The translations under genes were made by a program, and so were the position numbers. A stretch of DNA of 64,000 nucleotides, taken from the NCBI GenBank assembly GCA_024349245.1, contig JALDNG010000041.1, forward strand, positions 3,310,501-3,374,500. Reading direction: 5' to 3'. The notes beneath the pieces were generated by a model. It was not told where the DNA came from. It worked only from the letters and a program-made list of their open reading frames with translations, and ran no database searches. The DNA is from Neodontobutis hainanensis (lineage: Eukaryota > Chordata > Actinopteri > Gobiiformes > Odontobutidae). Positions 33,881 to 47,100 of this stretch are shown one piece after another; within the stretch, counting starts at the first letter, position 1, and each line of letters opens with the position of its first letter.

Positions 33881-35337
33881 GTTGTCCCCGTGTTGTGGCT
33901 TTGCAGCGCGGACGGACGCGGAAGCGGCAATGTTCTCCCGCCTTTTCCGCTTAGCAGCAGCGAGTAGGAGTGTAGCGGGCCGACTGCCGCTCCGTGTCGC
34001 TCTGTTCAGGGAGCGACAGAGTGTAGGGCTTCCCATTGGACATTTTGGTAATAGTCTATCTTTTATTAAAGTTAACCAGTTATCCAGTTAACTGTCAGCA
34101 ATATATTTATGAGCAGGTCAAAAATGGTCATTTGGTCCATGTTTAGGCTGTGGTCACTGAGAGGCTTTTTTTTTTTTTTACCTGTCTATCAACATTAGCC
34201 TATGCCAGTCAAGTAGCCAGATGTGTTCTATTATATGAACCATGACTAAATTAACCAAAACCATTGTAAACTCATAATCTTTTAGAATTCTGTATTCTGT
34301 TATTGTCCTGTTTTTCAAGTGATGTTTTGAATGACATGACAATGACAGGGCCAAATATAAAAACCCTCTTCTTTTTTTCACTTTAACAAACGTTACAACA
34401 AAATTACCCTTTATCATTGTAATCCCCAGTGATGCATTTTAAACAGTTTGAACTAAAGTGGATGTGCTACAGTTTATTCTATTCACCAAAATAACTGTAG
34501 ACAATGATCTCAAATGCTCTGCAAACTATACAACAAGCTGTGTGCTATCTAATAAACACAAGTAAAAATCTATCTGTTTTCAAAAGCCTTTACAAGAGAA
34601 GCTTAAGACAGATTGTGGAAATCCATTAATTCTCCGAAAAAGGTGTATTGCCTTGTATGAAATCAGAGGATTTGTTGGGGGATGAATTTAACCTGTAATA
34701 GCTTTACCTCAGCTGTGCACATTGTGAGAGAATTCAGAGAAAAGACTGCACTGCACAGATAAGGCACACACACGGCACGGATATAAATCTATTAGTGCAT
34801 CTCACACATTAAGTTGAGTGGTTGTCCTTGGATTGAAACTCAACAAATCGACAATCTGTTTTTGTCAGTGCATTCCAAATGCCAGTTAGTATAGCTATAA
34901 TTTGCATCAGATCATTTTGATAAAGAGACAAGAGAAAGTGACATTATAAAATGTATTTAAGAGCTAATCCTGAAGTCTAGCTACATAAGTCTGTGGCTAC
35001 ACCAAAACGTTCATCTATAAATCCTGGGTTATAATACCAAGCAATCCCCTTTTCTCTAAAACCTTAACAATAAGGATCTTAGCAGCTCTCCACTTCTCAT
35101 TTTATGCAGTGAAATCTGATTTCTTTTGGAGAAAGGAAAAAGGCGAGATTAACTGAATCTGCCGTCCTCCCTAACCTCTTCACAAAACTGCCCAGATTAG
35201 CCAGGAATTAAGTTTCAGACGTTTTATGTGGCTGGTCCATAGGGGGATTACAGTTTTACTATTTTTTTGCCTCCAAAATTTCACTATAAGGAGCTGACAC
35301 TTGGTTGCAGAGAGGGTAGAAGGCTGCTACATTTGGA
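33881..35337. other. MADF-BESS promoter side and gsc2 upstream region
   Basis: Bases 33881-34030 are GC-rich with several CpGs and probably contain the start region of the reverse-strand MADF-BESS gene. From 34040 to 35337 the DNA is AT-rich and holds no exon I can recognise. The last part would be the gsc2 promoter and leader, but I see no clear core element. Confidence 0.4.
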
Positions 35338-36201
35338 ATGGACAGGCATATTCGGATGGAGAGACAAAAGTTTCCATTTACCATTGAAAACATTTTGAGC
35401 AAATATCCTAATAATGAAGACGGGGACTCCTGTGGAGGAAATGCTGCTGGACTTAAAGAGAAGTTGGGACATTCTGCTGCAAACCAAGTGGACACTGTTC
35501 ACACCTGCCTCTGCTGCTGCTACTGCACCCACTGCTGCCATTGTGGTGACCTGTTTCAGACTGATTTCATTCATGAAGGTAAAACATATTTCTCTTAAAA
35601 GACAAGAATGCTTGGTTGGTCCTGTTCTCTAACTTTTCCTCCTCTTTCAGCTTGTTCCTACGCATTGTCCACAGCATTACTCTCAGAGCCATGCAGACTG
35701 GGGGAGGATCACAGAGAGGGGCATTCGCACAACCAGGCGCAGAGAAGAACTAGACGTCACCGCACAATTTTTACTGAGGAGCAGCTGGACGCTCTGGAGG
35801 AGCTATTCCTGCAAAACCAATATCCAGACGTAAACACCCGGGAGAAATTAGCAGAGCGCACCCAATTACGGGAAGAGAGAGTAGAGGTAAGACTCATGTG
35901 CTCCACCTTAAACCAGATTTGTTCATTGGAACTGCTATTACAAACAAGCATTTTATGCATGAAACACTAAGCATATCAAGACACAAGTTCTCTAAAACCT
36001 TCACTAACAATCATTGTCTTGGTTTATATTATGTATTTGATAACTAGTGTCTAGGTATTTTGTGTATGGATTACTGTTTGCTGCTGTATTTATAATGCTA
36101 ATAAATATATACTTTTCGAACAGGTTTGGTTTAAAAACAGAAGGGCAAAGTGGAGACGGCAGAAAAGACTGGCATTCAATGTGGGACATTTGGAAAACTA
36201 A
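35338..36201 (+). CDS. gsc2: Goosecoid homeobox 2 (goosecoid-like), paired-class transcription factor
   Basis: Three exons: 35338-35578, 35651-35886 and 36124-36201, in phase, 184 residues. The N-terminus has the goosecoid-engrailed (eh1) repressor motif KFPFTIENIL. A cysteine-crowded stretch (CLCCCYCTHCCHC, about residues 60-72) matches in character the Cys run I recall in human GSC2. The homeodomain starts at RRTRRHRTIFTEEQLDALEELF and ends with VEVWFKNRRAKWRRQKR, having Lys at position 50 (WFKN), the goosecoid/bicoid-type specificity residue. QNQYPDV and LREERVEVWFKNRR resemble GSC2 rather than GSC. The last intron interrupts the homeodomain just before VWFKN, as in other goosecoid genes. 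Role: DNA-binding repressor. The next gene is ess2, the same order as human 22q11. The protein stops only nine residues after the homeodomain. Confidence 0.92.
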
Positions 36202-37192
36202 TGTTCAAATGAAAAGACCACACAATTAAAACAATAAAAAAATATAACATGTCAAACTGTGTGTTTGATGTAGTCTTCTGTTCTGAAACTTTATTTATTA
36301 TTGTGCAAATGTGCCTTCAAGAACAGATGCTCTTTCTAAAGAAAATTTTAACATGATTTGAGTCAGTAATATAATTATATCAATAAACCATGTTTTAACA
36401 TATTCTGGTTGTTTTACTGTGTCATTATAATTGTACAAAAATTAGTTTCACATTGTGTTTGCCGTGCATGAATACATTGTATATGTAAACGTTTTTTTGT
36501 TTGCCCTGTTGTTGACACACTGAACCTTATTTAGTAATAGGATTTATTCAAGTAACAACTATTCTGTTCTTGGCCTTTTTTATATTTTTATATTTTATTT
36601 AAGAACCTTCCATTGCACACTTGTTTAAATATTTGATAAATAATGAAAAACAAAAGCCCTGCGACTAACTGGCCATTGTCCAGGGTGTACCCCGCCTCAG
36701 GCCCAAAGCTGCTGGGATAGGCTCCAGTCACCCGCGACCCCTAACGGGACAAAGCGGTAGAAAATGAATGAATGAAAAACAAAATTAATACAAATGCAAA
36801 AATAAATACAAAGTGCAAATTATTGAATTTTTATCAAGTTGGCAAACTCAACAATTTCTAATAATTATAACTGCAGAAGACTGTATTTTTAGTTCATTTA
36901 AGAAATTCAAACTATCTTTGTTGCTGTGATTTTTTCAAAAAGGTATTTTATTCTAGAAAGGTCGAGTACTTGGAAGAGCATTTCCGGTGACGCACTAGTT
37001 TAGTTGTAGGGGACGACATGGTGAAGGTGTTACGTTTCTTTAATAAATACTTTTTGTTATCACTGCGTTATTATAGTGGCGTAGAGAAACTGAATATGTT
37101 AATGTTTTAGATCGCGTCCGCACAAATCTTCACTTGATTAATTCGGGTGTATCTGGAGCTACAACAAGCTAAAAGAGGCTAACAGACCCACA
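36202..37192. other. gsc2 3' UTR, L2/SINE-type repeat and ess2 promoter region
   Basis: AATAAA at 36233-36238, 32 bases after the gsc2 stop, and a further one near 36382 could end gsc2 transcripts. A dispersed-repeat tail occupies about 36658-36775. The ess2 promoter is probably within 36960-37190. A short uORF starts at ATG 37018 and ends at a TAG near 37110 if that part is transcribed. Confidence 0.45.
36658..36775 (+). repeat. Teleost L2-like/SINE 3' tail with (GAAT)n end
   Basis: The motifs CCAGGGTGTACCCCGCCTC, GGGATAGGCTCCAG, CACCCGCGACCC and AAGCGGTAGAAAATGAATGAATGA in this order are the common 3' tail of fish L2-clade LINEs and their SINE partners, ending in the short tandem ATGA repeat. 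Only the tail is present, a typical 5'-truncated insertion. Confidence 0.8.
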
Positions 37193-37697
37193 ATGGAGGG
37201 CAGTGCCAGTGTCAGGAGAGCCCTGTCCGGGACTCTGGTCTCTTCAACAGTCACGACAGTGGCTCTACGAAACCATTCCGAAAACCAGGACACTGAAAAG
37301 CCAAAAAGAAAGGTTCTCGACGAAGAGGAGTACATAGAAGTAAGTTAAAGGTCACGTGTAGTGTTGTGATTAAGGCTGTAGCAAATCCATCGGTTTAATG
37401 CTAGCTAGCTAAAAACATGTCCGACCAATGTTACAGATAATGACAATAATGTTACCATTATTATTTTAAAGTAAACGTTTTTTTGTTGTCTCATAGACAT
37501 GTTAGAATTGATGAGTACCATTTATATTGCAAGTGTATTATTAAGCAGTAGTCAAAACAGTATGTAAAAATACAGTACGTTAGTGAGGAGTAGTGGGTTT
37601 TTCGTATGTGGTATAGGTTAAATCCTAAGCGCGAAGTTTTAACATGTCTGGTTTTGGCTTCAAACAATGCTTAAACTCATTTAGCTTTGTTTTAAAG

Positions 37698-37762
<65 letters not shown>

Positions 37763-39994
37763 ATTATTGAATGCATCTATTGTTTATTGTTACAGAATTT
37801 AGAGAAGATCATTCAGCGAGACTTTTTTCCCGATGTGACAAAGCTTCAAGCACAAAAAGAATATCTGGAGGCTGAAGAAAATGGAGACCTTGAGAGGATG
37901 AGAGTGATTGCCATCAGATATGGATCATCTTTGGCTAAATCTACCCCACAGTCTTCTGCACCTTGTCAGCAAAACAGCATTTAATACCTTTTTATGTATT
38001 TACTCATTAATCATGCACTGTAACTTATACATATTCTCTTTTGTTCCGTTTGTGTTGAAGATGTTACACCAGCCAGTTTTGAGACACCACTTGGTAGTTC
38101 AGCCTCTCCCACTTCCTGTCAGGGTAGAAATGTGGGAAATAAAGGTACAGTTAAAAAAAAAAAAATTAAAATAAGGTGTTAACACAGTCATGGTAATAAT
38201 TCAAACTCTATTTCATCATACTTTGATAGAGACCGGGGAAGATGACAAGGAAGGGAAGGAGTTGCCATCTTTAGATCGTTTCCTTGCTAAAAATACCAGT
38301 GAGGATAATGCTTCTTTTGAACAGATAATGGATCTGGCTGAAGACAAGGAAAAACTAAAGCACTCCTGGTTATACGAGGCTGAGAATGAATTTAGACAGG
38401 TATGTTCAAAGTATTTTATTAATTTTTTTATTAACATCTTTAACATAGTTTTGGTGTTGGTTATAATGGTGCTGAATTGTTTAGTTTTAAGTCAAGAAGG
38501 TTGACCTAATTACTAGATAGAAATGACTAGATATTAAAATAAGCTGCTAAATTGGATCCCTGTTTTTGTGTCCATATACCTTACTGCATCTATCACTTCA
38601 CAGCGCCATGAGGAGAACCTTGCTCTACCATCAGCAGAAAAGGCGGCTCTGGAGTGTGTCAAAGCTGGACTGGAGACCTGGGAGTACAAAGCCAAGAATG
38701 CATTGATGTATTATCCAGAGGGTAAGCACAACAGACCTTTGCTAAACTTTGTCCCAAAAAGATTACCACACTTTTCTTTTTTATTTGTTTTTTTTAATGG
38801 ATTTTCGATAAACTTACATTTTTGATGCATATTTTCATTCTTGACAAAGGAGTTAAAGATGATGATGCCCTTTTCAAGAAGCCGAGGGAGGTTGTTTATA
38901 AGAATACACGCTTTTCTGGAGACCCTTTCAGCAAAGCACTCAACAAAAGCCAGATACAGCAGGCTGCAGCCCTCAATGCACAGGTAACTTCACTCAAATT
39001 TTATATATTTTTTTAATAAGTATTTTCCAAACTCAAAATCTGATCTAAATTGATGTATTTGATGTCCAGTTCAAACAGGGTAAAGTGGGTCCTGATGGAA
39101 AGGAGCTAATCCCTCATGAATCTCCAACAGTAAATGGATATGGCTATGAAAGAACTCCTTCACCTGCCCCTGGTACGTTAGACGAGGCTATCACCAACTA
39201 TAACTACTAAAATGAATTTAAATTACACAAAGTGGTATGTTTTCACAGGTGTAGCTGATTCCCCTCTTATGACCTGGGGAGAGATTGAGAGCACCCCGTT
39301 TCGACTAGATGGCTCTGATTCACCATATATCGAGAGAAACCACGGTCCATCATTTAAGGTACTGCATCTATCCCCCTTCTTTTTTGAATAATCTGGGGTT
39401 TGTTAATTTGTTAGTTGCAAAAGTTTGACAGTTTTTTGCTTCTGTTGTATAAGATCCCAGAACCAGGAAGAAGAGAGAGACTGGGTTTGAAGATGGCCAA
39501 TGAAGCTGCAGCTAAGAACCGGGCAAAGAAACAGGAGGCATGGCGAAAGGTCACACAGAACCTTGCGAGGTAAACTTTTTTGTATTGATAACTTTCCCTT
39601 AAGATTTTTAATAGGAATAGTTGGGTAAATATTAAAAAAAATTTGATATGTTGTTTTTAATCCTTGATTGAATTGCTTGTTAATTAGATCTACCAATACA
39701 ATTTATATTTGCAGTCTTACACCTAAAGGTATGAGCCCAGCCCTCAGCCCTGCTCTGCAGAGACTTGTAAATCGGACTTCAAGTAAATACACGGACAAAG
39801 CTCTAAGAGCAAGTTATACTCCTTCACCCTCGCACAGAAACATTGGCTGCAAGTCCCCGTTTGATGGACCGTCAACTCCTTCAGGAACACCAACGCCAAT
39901 TAAAGCAAAAACCCCAAGTTCACAAGACCTTACTTCTCTCACAGACAATTTGCTGGAGCTTCCTAAGCGAAGAAAAGCCTCTGACTATTTCTAA
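37193..39994 (+). CDS. ess2: Splicing factor ESS-2 homolog (DGCR14)
   Basis: Ten exons: 37193-37339, 37796-37964, 38061-38144, 38230-38399, 38604-38721, 38850-38983, 39070-39172, 39249-39358, 39454-39569 and 39715-39994. They add to 476 residues, the length I recall for human ESS2. Recognisable blocks in order: KVLDEEEYIENLEKIIQRDFFPDV, KLQAQKEYLEAEENGDLERM, YVTPASFETP, LPSLDRFLAKNTSEDNASF, YKAKNALMYYPEG, QQAAALNAQFKQGKVGPDGKELIP, KMANEAAAKNRAKKQEAWRKVTQNLASLTPKG and the C-terminus DNLLELPKRRKASDYF. The YVTPASFETP block is created across the 37964/38061 junction, which fixes that donor (CCTT|GTCAGC). Role: conserved nuclear protein of the late (C complex) spliceosome. Short lysine/glutamate-rich coiled coils dominate. 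It sits between gsc2 and dgcr2 as in the human DiGeorge region. Confidence 0.95.
37699..37758. repeat. (AT)n microsatellite in ess2 intron 1
   Basis: About thirty uninterrupted AT units, followed by (ATT)n, ending some 35 bases upstream of the exon 2 acceptor. Confidence 0.95.
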
Positions 39995-41190
39995 GATAAT
40001 TTTTTTTTCCTGTTACATTTGTACTTTGTTGGTTGTAAACAATCATTTAAGGATGTATTTTGTTACATTTCAACAAAGAGTAATGGTGTGTGTTCCTGTG
40101 GAATTAATGATTTTTATTTAACTTTAACATTTTATTTTGTACAACTTCATCTGTGAAGACTCAATATGCACAAGAATGTTCAGCTCGAAGTTGAGTTAAA
40201 CTCGAGGAGGCACATGATAAGTCATATTTTCATTATAGTATTTTTAAGAAGAAAATCTAAAGTAAAATCAAAGTTTAAACAAGCAGCTACATGTCTTGGC
40301 TCAATGGAGGAGGAAATTACACTTGTCACTTCTTGACAAGTTTTTACAATGCATGCTGTGTTGAGGAAAAAAAAACAGGGAAAACAAAGAATGACATGAC
40401 AAATTATTCCTAGAAAAGAAGTGTACATTTGTATGAGTATTGGTATAAAACATTCAAATTAAACTAGTAATAAACTGCTCTTGTGAGAAACTATACATTT
40501 TTTCCCCACACCAAGGGTCAAAGTAAAAAGGTTGGACATGTTTTTCCCTAAACTTGGGAAATTTGCAACTTTCTGTGGCTGTTCTTGTTGCAAAGACACA
40601 ATTAGTACTCATAACATACTTTTGTATAGATAAATTGGACTTCTATATATAATCTATTGATTATATATGGCAAGTACAGCCATAGTTCATCAAAGTATCT
40701 TGATAATTGCTCTCGGGCACTAATGTCAAAGGCCATGCCATAAGTAAACAAGCAATTAATTGATTAAATATGGCCACACACTTATTCCTAATCGTGTGTC
40801 ACAGTCGGTCACAGCGGGTCTAATCTGCCAAACTCCGCCCAGCAGCTCTTTCAGTGGAAGCCTGTGTTGCCGCTGAGTGTTTGGGATTGTTGTGATGGGA
40901 GGCCGCGGCCATCTTGGATCAGACCTGGATCCGCTTCAGAACGAGCAGCAGGACGGAGCACAGGCCGTCCGCCGATGTTCGCCTCTCGGCCTGATTAACT
41001 TTACTTCCGAAGCTGCTCGCCACGATTACGCTCTTCAGACCGCGTTTCTGCCGCCAGCCGGTTGTGTGAGTGCACAAAATGGTCAGAAACTGCGCGAATG
41101 ATTGAAGTCCAAAGAAGAGGGCGACGGTGGTGCACATCCTCGGTGTATATTTTTTAATTTCTGAGAGGAGTTACTATGAATGGAGGATAA
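39995..41190. other. ess2 3' UTR and dgcr2 promoter/leader
   Basis: AATAAA at 40469-40474 is a likely ess2 polyadenylation signal. From about 40800 to 41190 the sequence is CpG-rich (for example GGCCGCGGCCATCTTGGATC at 40902-40921, which includes a YY1-like GCCATCTTG). It probably carries the dgcr2 promoter and 5' UTR. There is no TSSK2-like intronless kinase in this interval. Confidence 0.5.
41176..41190 (+). promoter_or_regulatory. dgcr2: Four-codon uORF abutting the dgcr2 start codon
   Basis: ATG AAT GGA GGA TAA at 41176-41190 is immediately followed by the dgcr2 ATG at 41191, with no spacer. If translated, termination and restart at the adjacent codon would control dgcr2 output. Confidence 0.5.
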
Positions 41191-44100
41191 ATGTTGCCGA
41201 AGGCTGACAGCAGCAGTTTCGTCCTTTTCTCTCTTCTCTTCGTCCTCACTTTAACGGACCCACCACAGACAGGTAAAGAAATAAATCACAGTTGTTTTGC
41301 TTTCCGTGGAGTTTATTCCCGTGGCCTCCGTCGGAAACAGCTTACCGACGTGTCGCCAGGCTTTAGGTGGTGGGTGAGGCAAGGAGGCCTGCTGGTACAG
41401 CACGGGGCTCCGGGATCACACAGCGGCCGCATATTGCAACACTAAATTAATATTAAGGCCCAATATCTGCAAATATGTCAAAGGAGCGCGTTTACCAATT
41501 TGTTTACACTTTACACGAACATCATAATAAGTAAAAAACATTGAGCGTTTTGTTTATAGCCTGTGCATCCATTCAGCTCTGCTGCCTCAATAGTATTTCC
41601 CTTCATTATATGTATTTAGTGTTTGGTTTAGTAAAGGCATAAACAGGGCCCAGTATCCCTTGTTCTAATATCTCTGACTGAACCATTTAAAAAGACTTGT
41701 CATGACTTTAACATTTAGAAATCATCTATATCAAGCGTTTGATACCATAAAAGAGCCAGACAAGTTTACTGTTTCTGCACAGTAAAATTTAAATCCTCTC
41801 AAAGTGTGTCGTTAATTTTCCAATACCTTGTCTAACAAAGTTTTATCAAAAAGTCATTCTGTCCCCACATGATTACAACTAATTTGCCAGAAAGGCCTTA
41901 TTCAGCTTCTTTCACTGTAAATTGATTTAGATAAATAGATTTATGACTACAGAAGACAAAAGCATGTTTTTGTCAGGCTGTGTGTCTTGTGATGCTCACA
42001 TTAACTGGGTGAAAAAGCCATTTGTTCTTTCTTGAACTTTTGGCTTAAAACGGAGAATGTTTGGGCGTTATGTAAAAAGTTTGGCCCAATTAAAAAAAAA
42101 AAACTTATTGACGACATGCTTCTTTTCTAGATCATGAATTAAAGGCCAACACAAACTCCAGTTAGTAACGTGTTTTCTCCTTTGGATCAGTGTTCTCCTT
42201 TTTGTGTCCAGGTGTATTTGGATCTTTTTGTATTTTTCTGGAGACAGCACTTATAGAAGATGAACAAAAAGCAGCATATATTAGTTGTTTGTTTATGTTA
42301 TATATTTTATATATTATGCTTTATGAAAAATACAGGAATTAGGAGTTATTTAAGTGATTACAGTGTCTTAAAAACTGTAGTGAAAGCCCTTCCCACTTGC
42401 AGCTGAGTGACTCACCGGGAGATAAAGCAGGTATGGGGACAGGGACTTGGATTATATAAGAGATGCAAAGACGCAGGTTTTTCATTCATCTGTCGATTAA
42501 GAAAAATCTGCAAGCGTCAGAGGATTAGGTGTGAACGCACAAGGCGGCCTCACCTATTGGTACGTTTTAATCAGGATGGTGATCGCAAACAAGTTTATTG
42601 TGGAAATACTTGGAGACAAATATGAGACAGAAGTAAACAACAGTGTTACATCCAATCTTTTTTATTATTATTATTATTATTTTTGGGTTGTCATTGTAAT
42701 AAAGCCATATTGTGCATTTTCCTCAGACTATTAAAAAAAATGTAACGGTCTGATGACACTTTGGGTTTATTCACTTCCCCTCAAAAATGTCTTCTTCCCT
42801 CATTTCGAAATTTCTCTTCATATTAAACGGATACACAGTGACTGCTACTGAGTATGTGGTTAACCTTTCCATCCTTTCAAAAAAAGCTGAATAGATAAGC
42901 TTACAGCAGCGATAAACCACTGCTGATTCAGACTCTCGTCTCCAGGAAGCTGAGATATAACTTCTTCAGCTCGAAAACCTCTCCACGCCACAGCTGTTCT
43001 ACATTTGAGAGGGAAGCACTGTGCTGTCCACATGCATTGTCTTGACAGTGTTCGGGGTAACTAATACCTGCAAATATTGTGCCTTTACCGGCGGCGTCGC
43101 TATCAGGAAAAGCACCGGAGGCACTGCATCCATCAGTAATCAGTATTCAAGGCAGTGGGCTTTTGGTCATACACTGAATATGCATCACAAACCAGGTGTC
43201 TGCAGGCTCACCAGTCTGCCGTTATATAAATGAGAAATAACCTGCCTCATATTACCAGCAAATATAAACCACAGTGGGAAAGTCAGCAAAGACCAGTCTC
43301 TTTATTATACAACTTTCACTCATAGAGCAAACAATACCCTCTTAACAAGTTATTAGGCACTCCTTTTTATTTTTATTTTTGACCAACTTCCTCATTTTCC
43401 CCATGGTGTTGTGCTGTTTGCAGTTTCTTAATAATGCTTGTGTCAATAGATGCCTAAATAAATGAGTAAAATATTAAGAGTTAACCATTAAACAACTTTG
43501 TCAAGAGCAGTAGAAGGCAATGCATTGAAATGACAATGTGTATTTGAAAACTTTGACTAACCCTGTTATGAAAGATGCCTTGGCAATGAGGGGGAAAGCA
43601 AAACGTTCTCGAGTTGGTATTTAGCAAACTCGTGACTTTTTCAAAAGGTTAAGAGTCATGTTTGCAGTCAATGATTCAACTGTGACATTGTTTTGTTGCA
43701 AACACCTTCAGTCAGTTTGTGGCGCTGTTGTTGAACATTAAACAAGAAACTTAGCTGCAAATGTTTAATAATGCAGTAATTTTTCATAGTGATGTGATTA
43801 ACATTGTGATGTCACATTTAGCTTTCTCAAATATAAAATTCTTTCATTCATTAAGAACAGGCAGACTAAATTTGTATGTAGCATTGAACCTAGTCTTTTT
43901 GCCTCAAGTGGTTTTATTTCTGGTCCGAGCTCGGATAACTACAATAAAGTGATAATGGGATAGACGTGGTTAAGATGACAGTCCGACACCATTAGATTGC
44001 TGCAAATTGACCCTCCCGACCCAAGAGACAGAGCCTGCTTTTTCATAGTAACACTGACTTAGGTTTGATACATGCTTTGAAAAGCTTTCCTGCAAAGTGA

Positions 44101-47100
44101 GGCAAAACCACAGCCAAAGGGAAGTTCCTATATCACAATTTTAGTATACTCGTTGTAGATGGTAATATACTTCCTCCTAAAGTGTCAGGCAACAGACTCA
44201 AAATGTGAAGTGTGGTTTATTTGAATTTACAAAAAAACAAAGGGGCTTATAAGACTTACAACAGCAACTGGACGTTTAAAGTTTCAGTTTCACAAAAGTT
44301 AGAGACTGTCTTGGGCAATATAAATGGTCCTTTTTTTTTAAGCCAATGGGTAAACAGATGTATTTAAATAAAGTGTTGCCACAGTAGTGAGGTGAGTGGG
44401 TGGTCCAGCTCAACCAAAACAGATGGTTTTTACGTCCCACAATTAGAAAAGCAACTGGGAATCCACTTTCAGGTACTTTATGGACAGTAGCAGACAAGTT
44501 CTTCACTGAGAACCACTGACCACCCTCTTCATTTAGGTTCCGACTATAAGCAGTTAGAAAATAACACACAGGATAGTTACTGTGCTGTTTCTATTTGTTT
44601 CAGGTCCGCGAGTAGCTCTGGCCAGATTATTGTCAGGTAAGCAAGCAGCACATTTAGCGACTCGTTTCAATAAACTAGCAACCTCTTGTCTTTCAGATAG
44701 ACACACAAGATGTAGTTAAACAGTAAACGGCGTTAAACCTCTCTTGTGATAAGGTGTCATAGAAGTCCTCTGAGTGACCCGAGGGGAGCTAAACACAGAG
44801 GCGTCTCTAATGTTAATCACATATGGCGTGGAGACCCACTTAGCACAGACTGGGGCTGAGAGATAGAGGAAAACAAAAAGCCTATAGGCAGCGTTAACTC
44901 TCTGCTGTAGGTCTCTTTAGAAATGTAACTCCCAAAACGGGCACACAGATGTCTAATGTGCATTTAGTCTCAGCGTGTCCTAATTCTCAACTGAATGAAG
45001 CTAAAAAGAAACTGTTGAAAAACTTTTTTTTTGTTTTTTCATATTTATTCATACACCACACAATGACATGTGTTGTTTTTTAAGACATCAGAGATCATGA
45101 GACAAAGTGTGCCATGATCATTTTTAATATGACTGGGGATCTTAAAATGGAGAAAAGACAATTGGTTTTGGTTTCATTGTCAAAAGTGCCCTTTTTACAT
45201 TATTCACTACAGGAAGCTATTGTTTTATTAAAGAAGTCCACTGTTTATAAACTGTCTTTTCAGGACATTGAGGAAGTGTTTCTTTTATTTAATTCCAACT
45301 TTAAAACAGTTGACCTAATTCAGGACAGCAACATGGTGTATTTAATTACATGCCATTGAACTGGTCATAAAAGTATAGATCAAACCTGTTTTATGTTTTT
45401 TAATCCCATGCGCCTCTTGGGTCTGTTTTGTAAAAGAGTTAGTGTCATGAGGTATGATGACCACCCAGACTTTGTCATTGTGTTTCAGAGCCACGCTGTC
45501 CCGGGCAGTTTGCCTGCCGCAGTGGAAAACTGCAGTGTATCCCCTTGTCCTGGCAGTGTGACGGCTGGACAGCATGCGAGGACAAGAGCGACGAGATGGA
45601 CTGTCCTCGTGAGTAAACCTGAATACACTAGTACTACACTACACCACTCAAAAAACACCTCTAACACCGCTCCGTTTGGTCTGTTCGCTTTACCCGAGCA
45701 GCTCAGACATGGTTAGCAGCCGATACGAGCTATAAAAGGCCTCTACAGTTAACTCTGGAAATGCTGTGCTTTCTATTTGAGTGTGAGTTACACATGAGTG
45801 TGTTTACTGTGGGTTGAGCTCTTCAATGCTGCTGAGATATTGTGGTGTTAAGCTTTTGACCGAAATCCTTTTGTTTTCCCCTCTTTAAGTCGAGGGAGAC
45901 CTTATCCCCACATCTGTGACCGCCTAATGCGAATTATTGAAGGGACTGAGAACAGCATGTGACCCGCATACTGCAGTAGCTGAGCTGGGCTTTCTAACAG
46001 ACATTTCTTAAGGCTTTGGGATTGGATTCATTCATAAAAATTAAACCACACTAGAACGAGCCTCAGTGTGGGGCCTGATGTATAGTTTTAAAAACACTAA
46101 CCAACAGGAACTTTTATTTGAAATGTCAAGAGGGCAAAAAGTCGAATAGACAAACAACGACACTGAGTGTAAATGCTCAATACAGAATAACTTTTTTGTT
46201 ATTGCACAACAGTACTAGATCAATGCTGGTTCAATTACAACATTGTTAACATAGACAAACCAGGCTAAGATGCTATGATATTCCTGTTGTGTTAATGATA
46301 GACGTCTAACACTGGGATTACTTTTACATTGTGTTTATGTTGAGCAGTCGCCCGTAACAAAAAACTTTTCAGTGTTTAAATCATGTGTCATCTCCTCACG
46401 TCACTGAGAAGCCTTATCTGAGCAGTTGACCGTTAATAAAATGTCCCTGAAATCGGTGTTTGCCTTCTTTTATCTTGTTTAAAAGGCTCTGTGGTTGCCA
46501 TGATGACACAAATTTGTTTCATAAGTGGTGTGCCCTTCACAACCAGAAACAAAAAGATAAATAATAATAAAGATACAAACGTTACTGAAACTGGGGCATT
46601 CTTCTTACCAGTGCTGCTGCAGGAACATGAGTGCTGCGGGGGTTTCAGTTGATCAAGTTTACAGATAAAAATGGTTACATTATTTATCATTTGTTTGGTT
46701 GAAGGAAACTTTCTGGTGTTGGTTAATTACATCAAAAGACTTTTTACTTTCCCTTTATGAATTTAAATCTTGCTATAAGTCTGAAGGTGCTTTTATTCTG
46801 GATAAAATGCTAGAAAATGTGACTTGATTAGGTGACTTGATTAAGAACATAAAATGAAGTTATTGAACCTTGAGGAATACAGCTGCTGTCTCGTGTTTGC
46901 AGCTTTAAAGGAGGAACGTTATCGTTATAACGGCTTTGGTGAGGTTGAAGATGTCATTGGTGTAGCCCAGCCTGTGCGCTTCAACAGTAAGCTCCATAAC
47001 TACCCTTCCTCTTCTGACATCGTACAAAAGAGTGTATTCACTTATTTATACTCTATGTATGTACCTCTGGTCTATCCACAGAGAAATGCCCGAGTGGATG

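Noticed and set aside
37699..37758. Long regular AT repeat, considered as a CRISPR or satellite array
   Set aside because: A dinucleotide microsatellite in a vertebrate intron; no spacers or repeat units.
44604..44635. Short stretch with acceptor (TTTCAG) and donor (CAG|GTAAGC) inside dgcr2 intron 1, open in the dgcr2 frame
   Set aside because: Direct joining of 41272 to 45489 already gives the expected sequence (PPQTEPRCPGQFAC) in phase. The extra residues have no counterpart in the family; at most a rare alternative exon.
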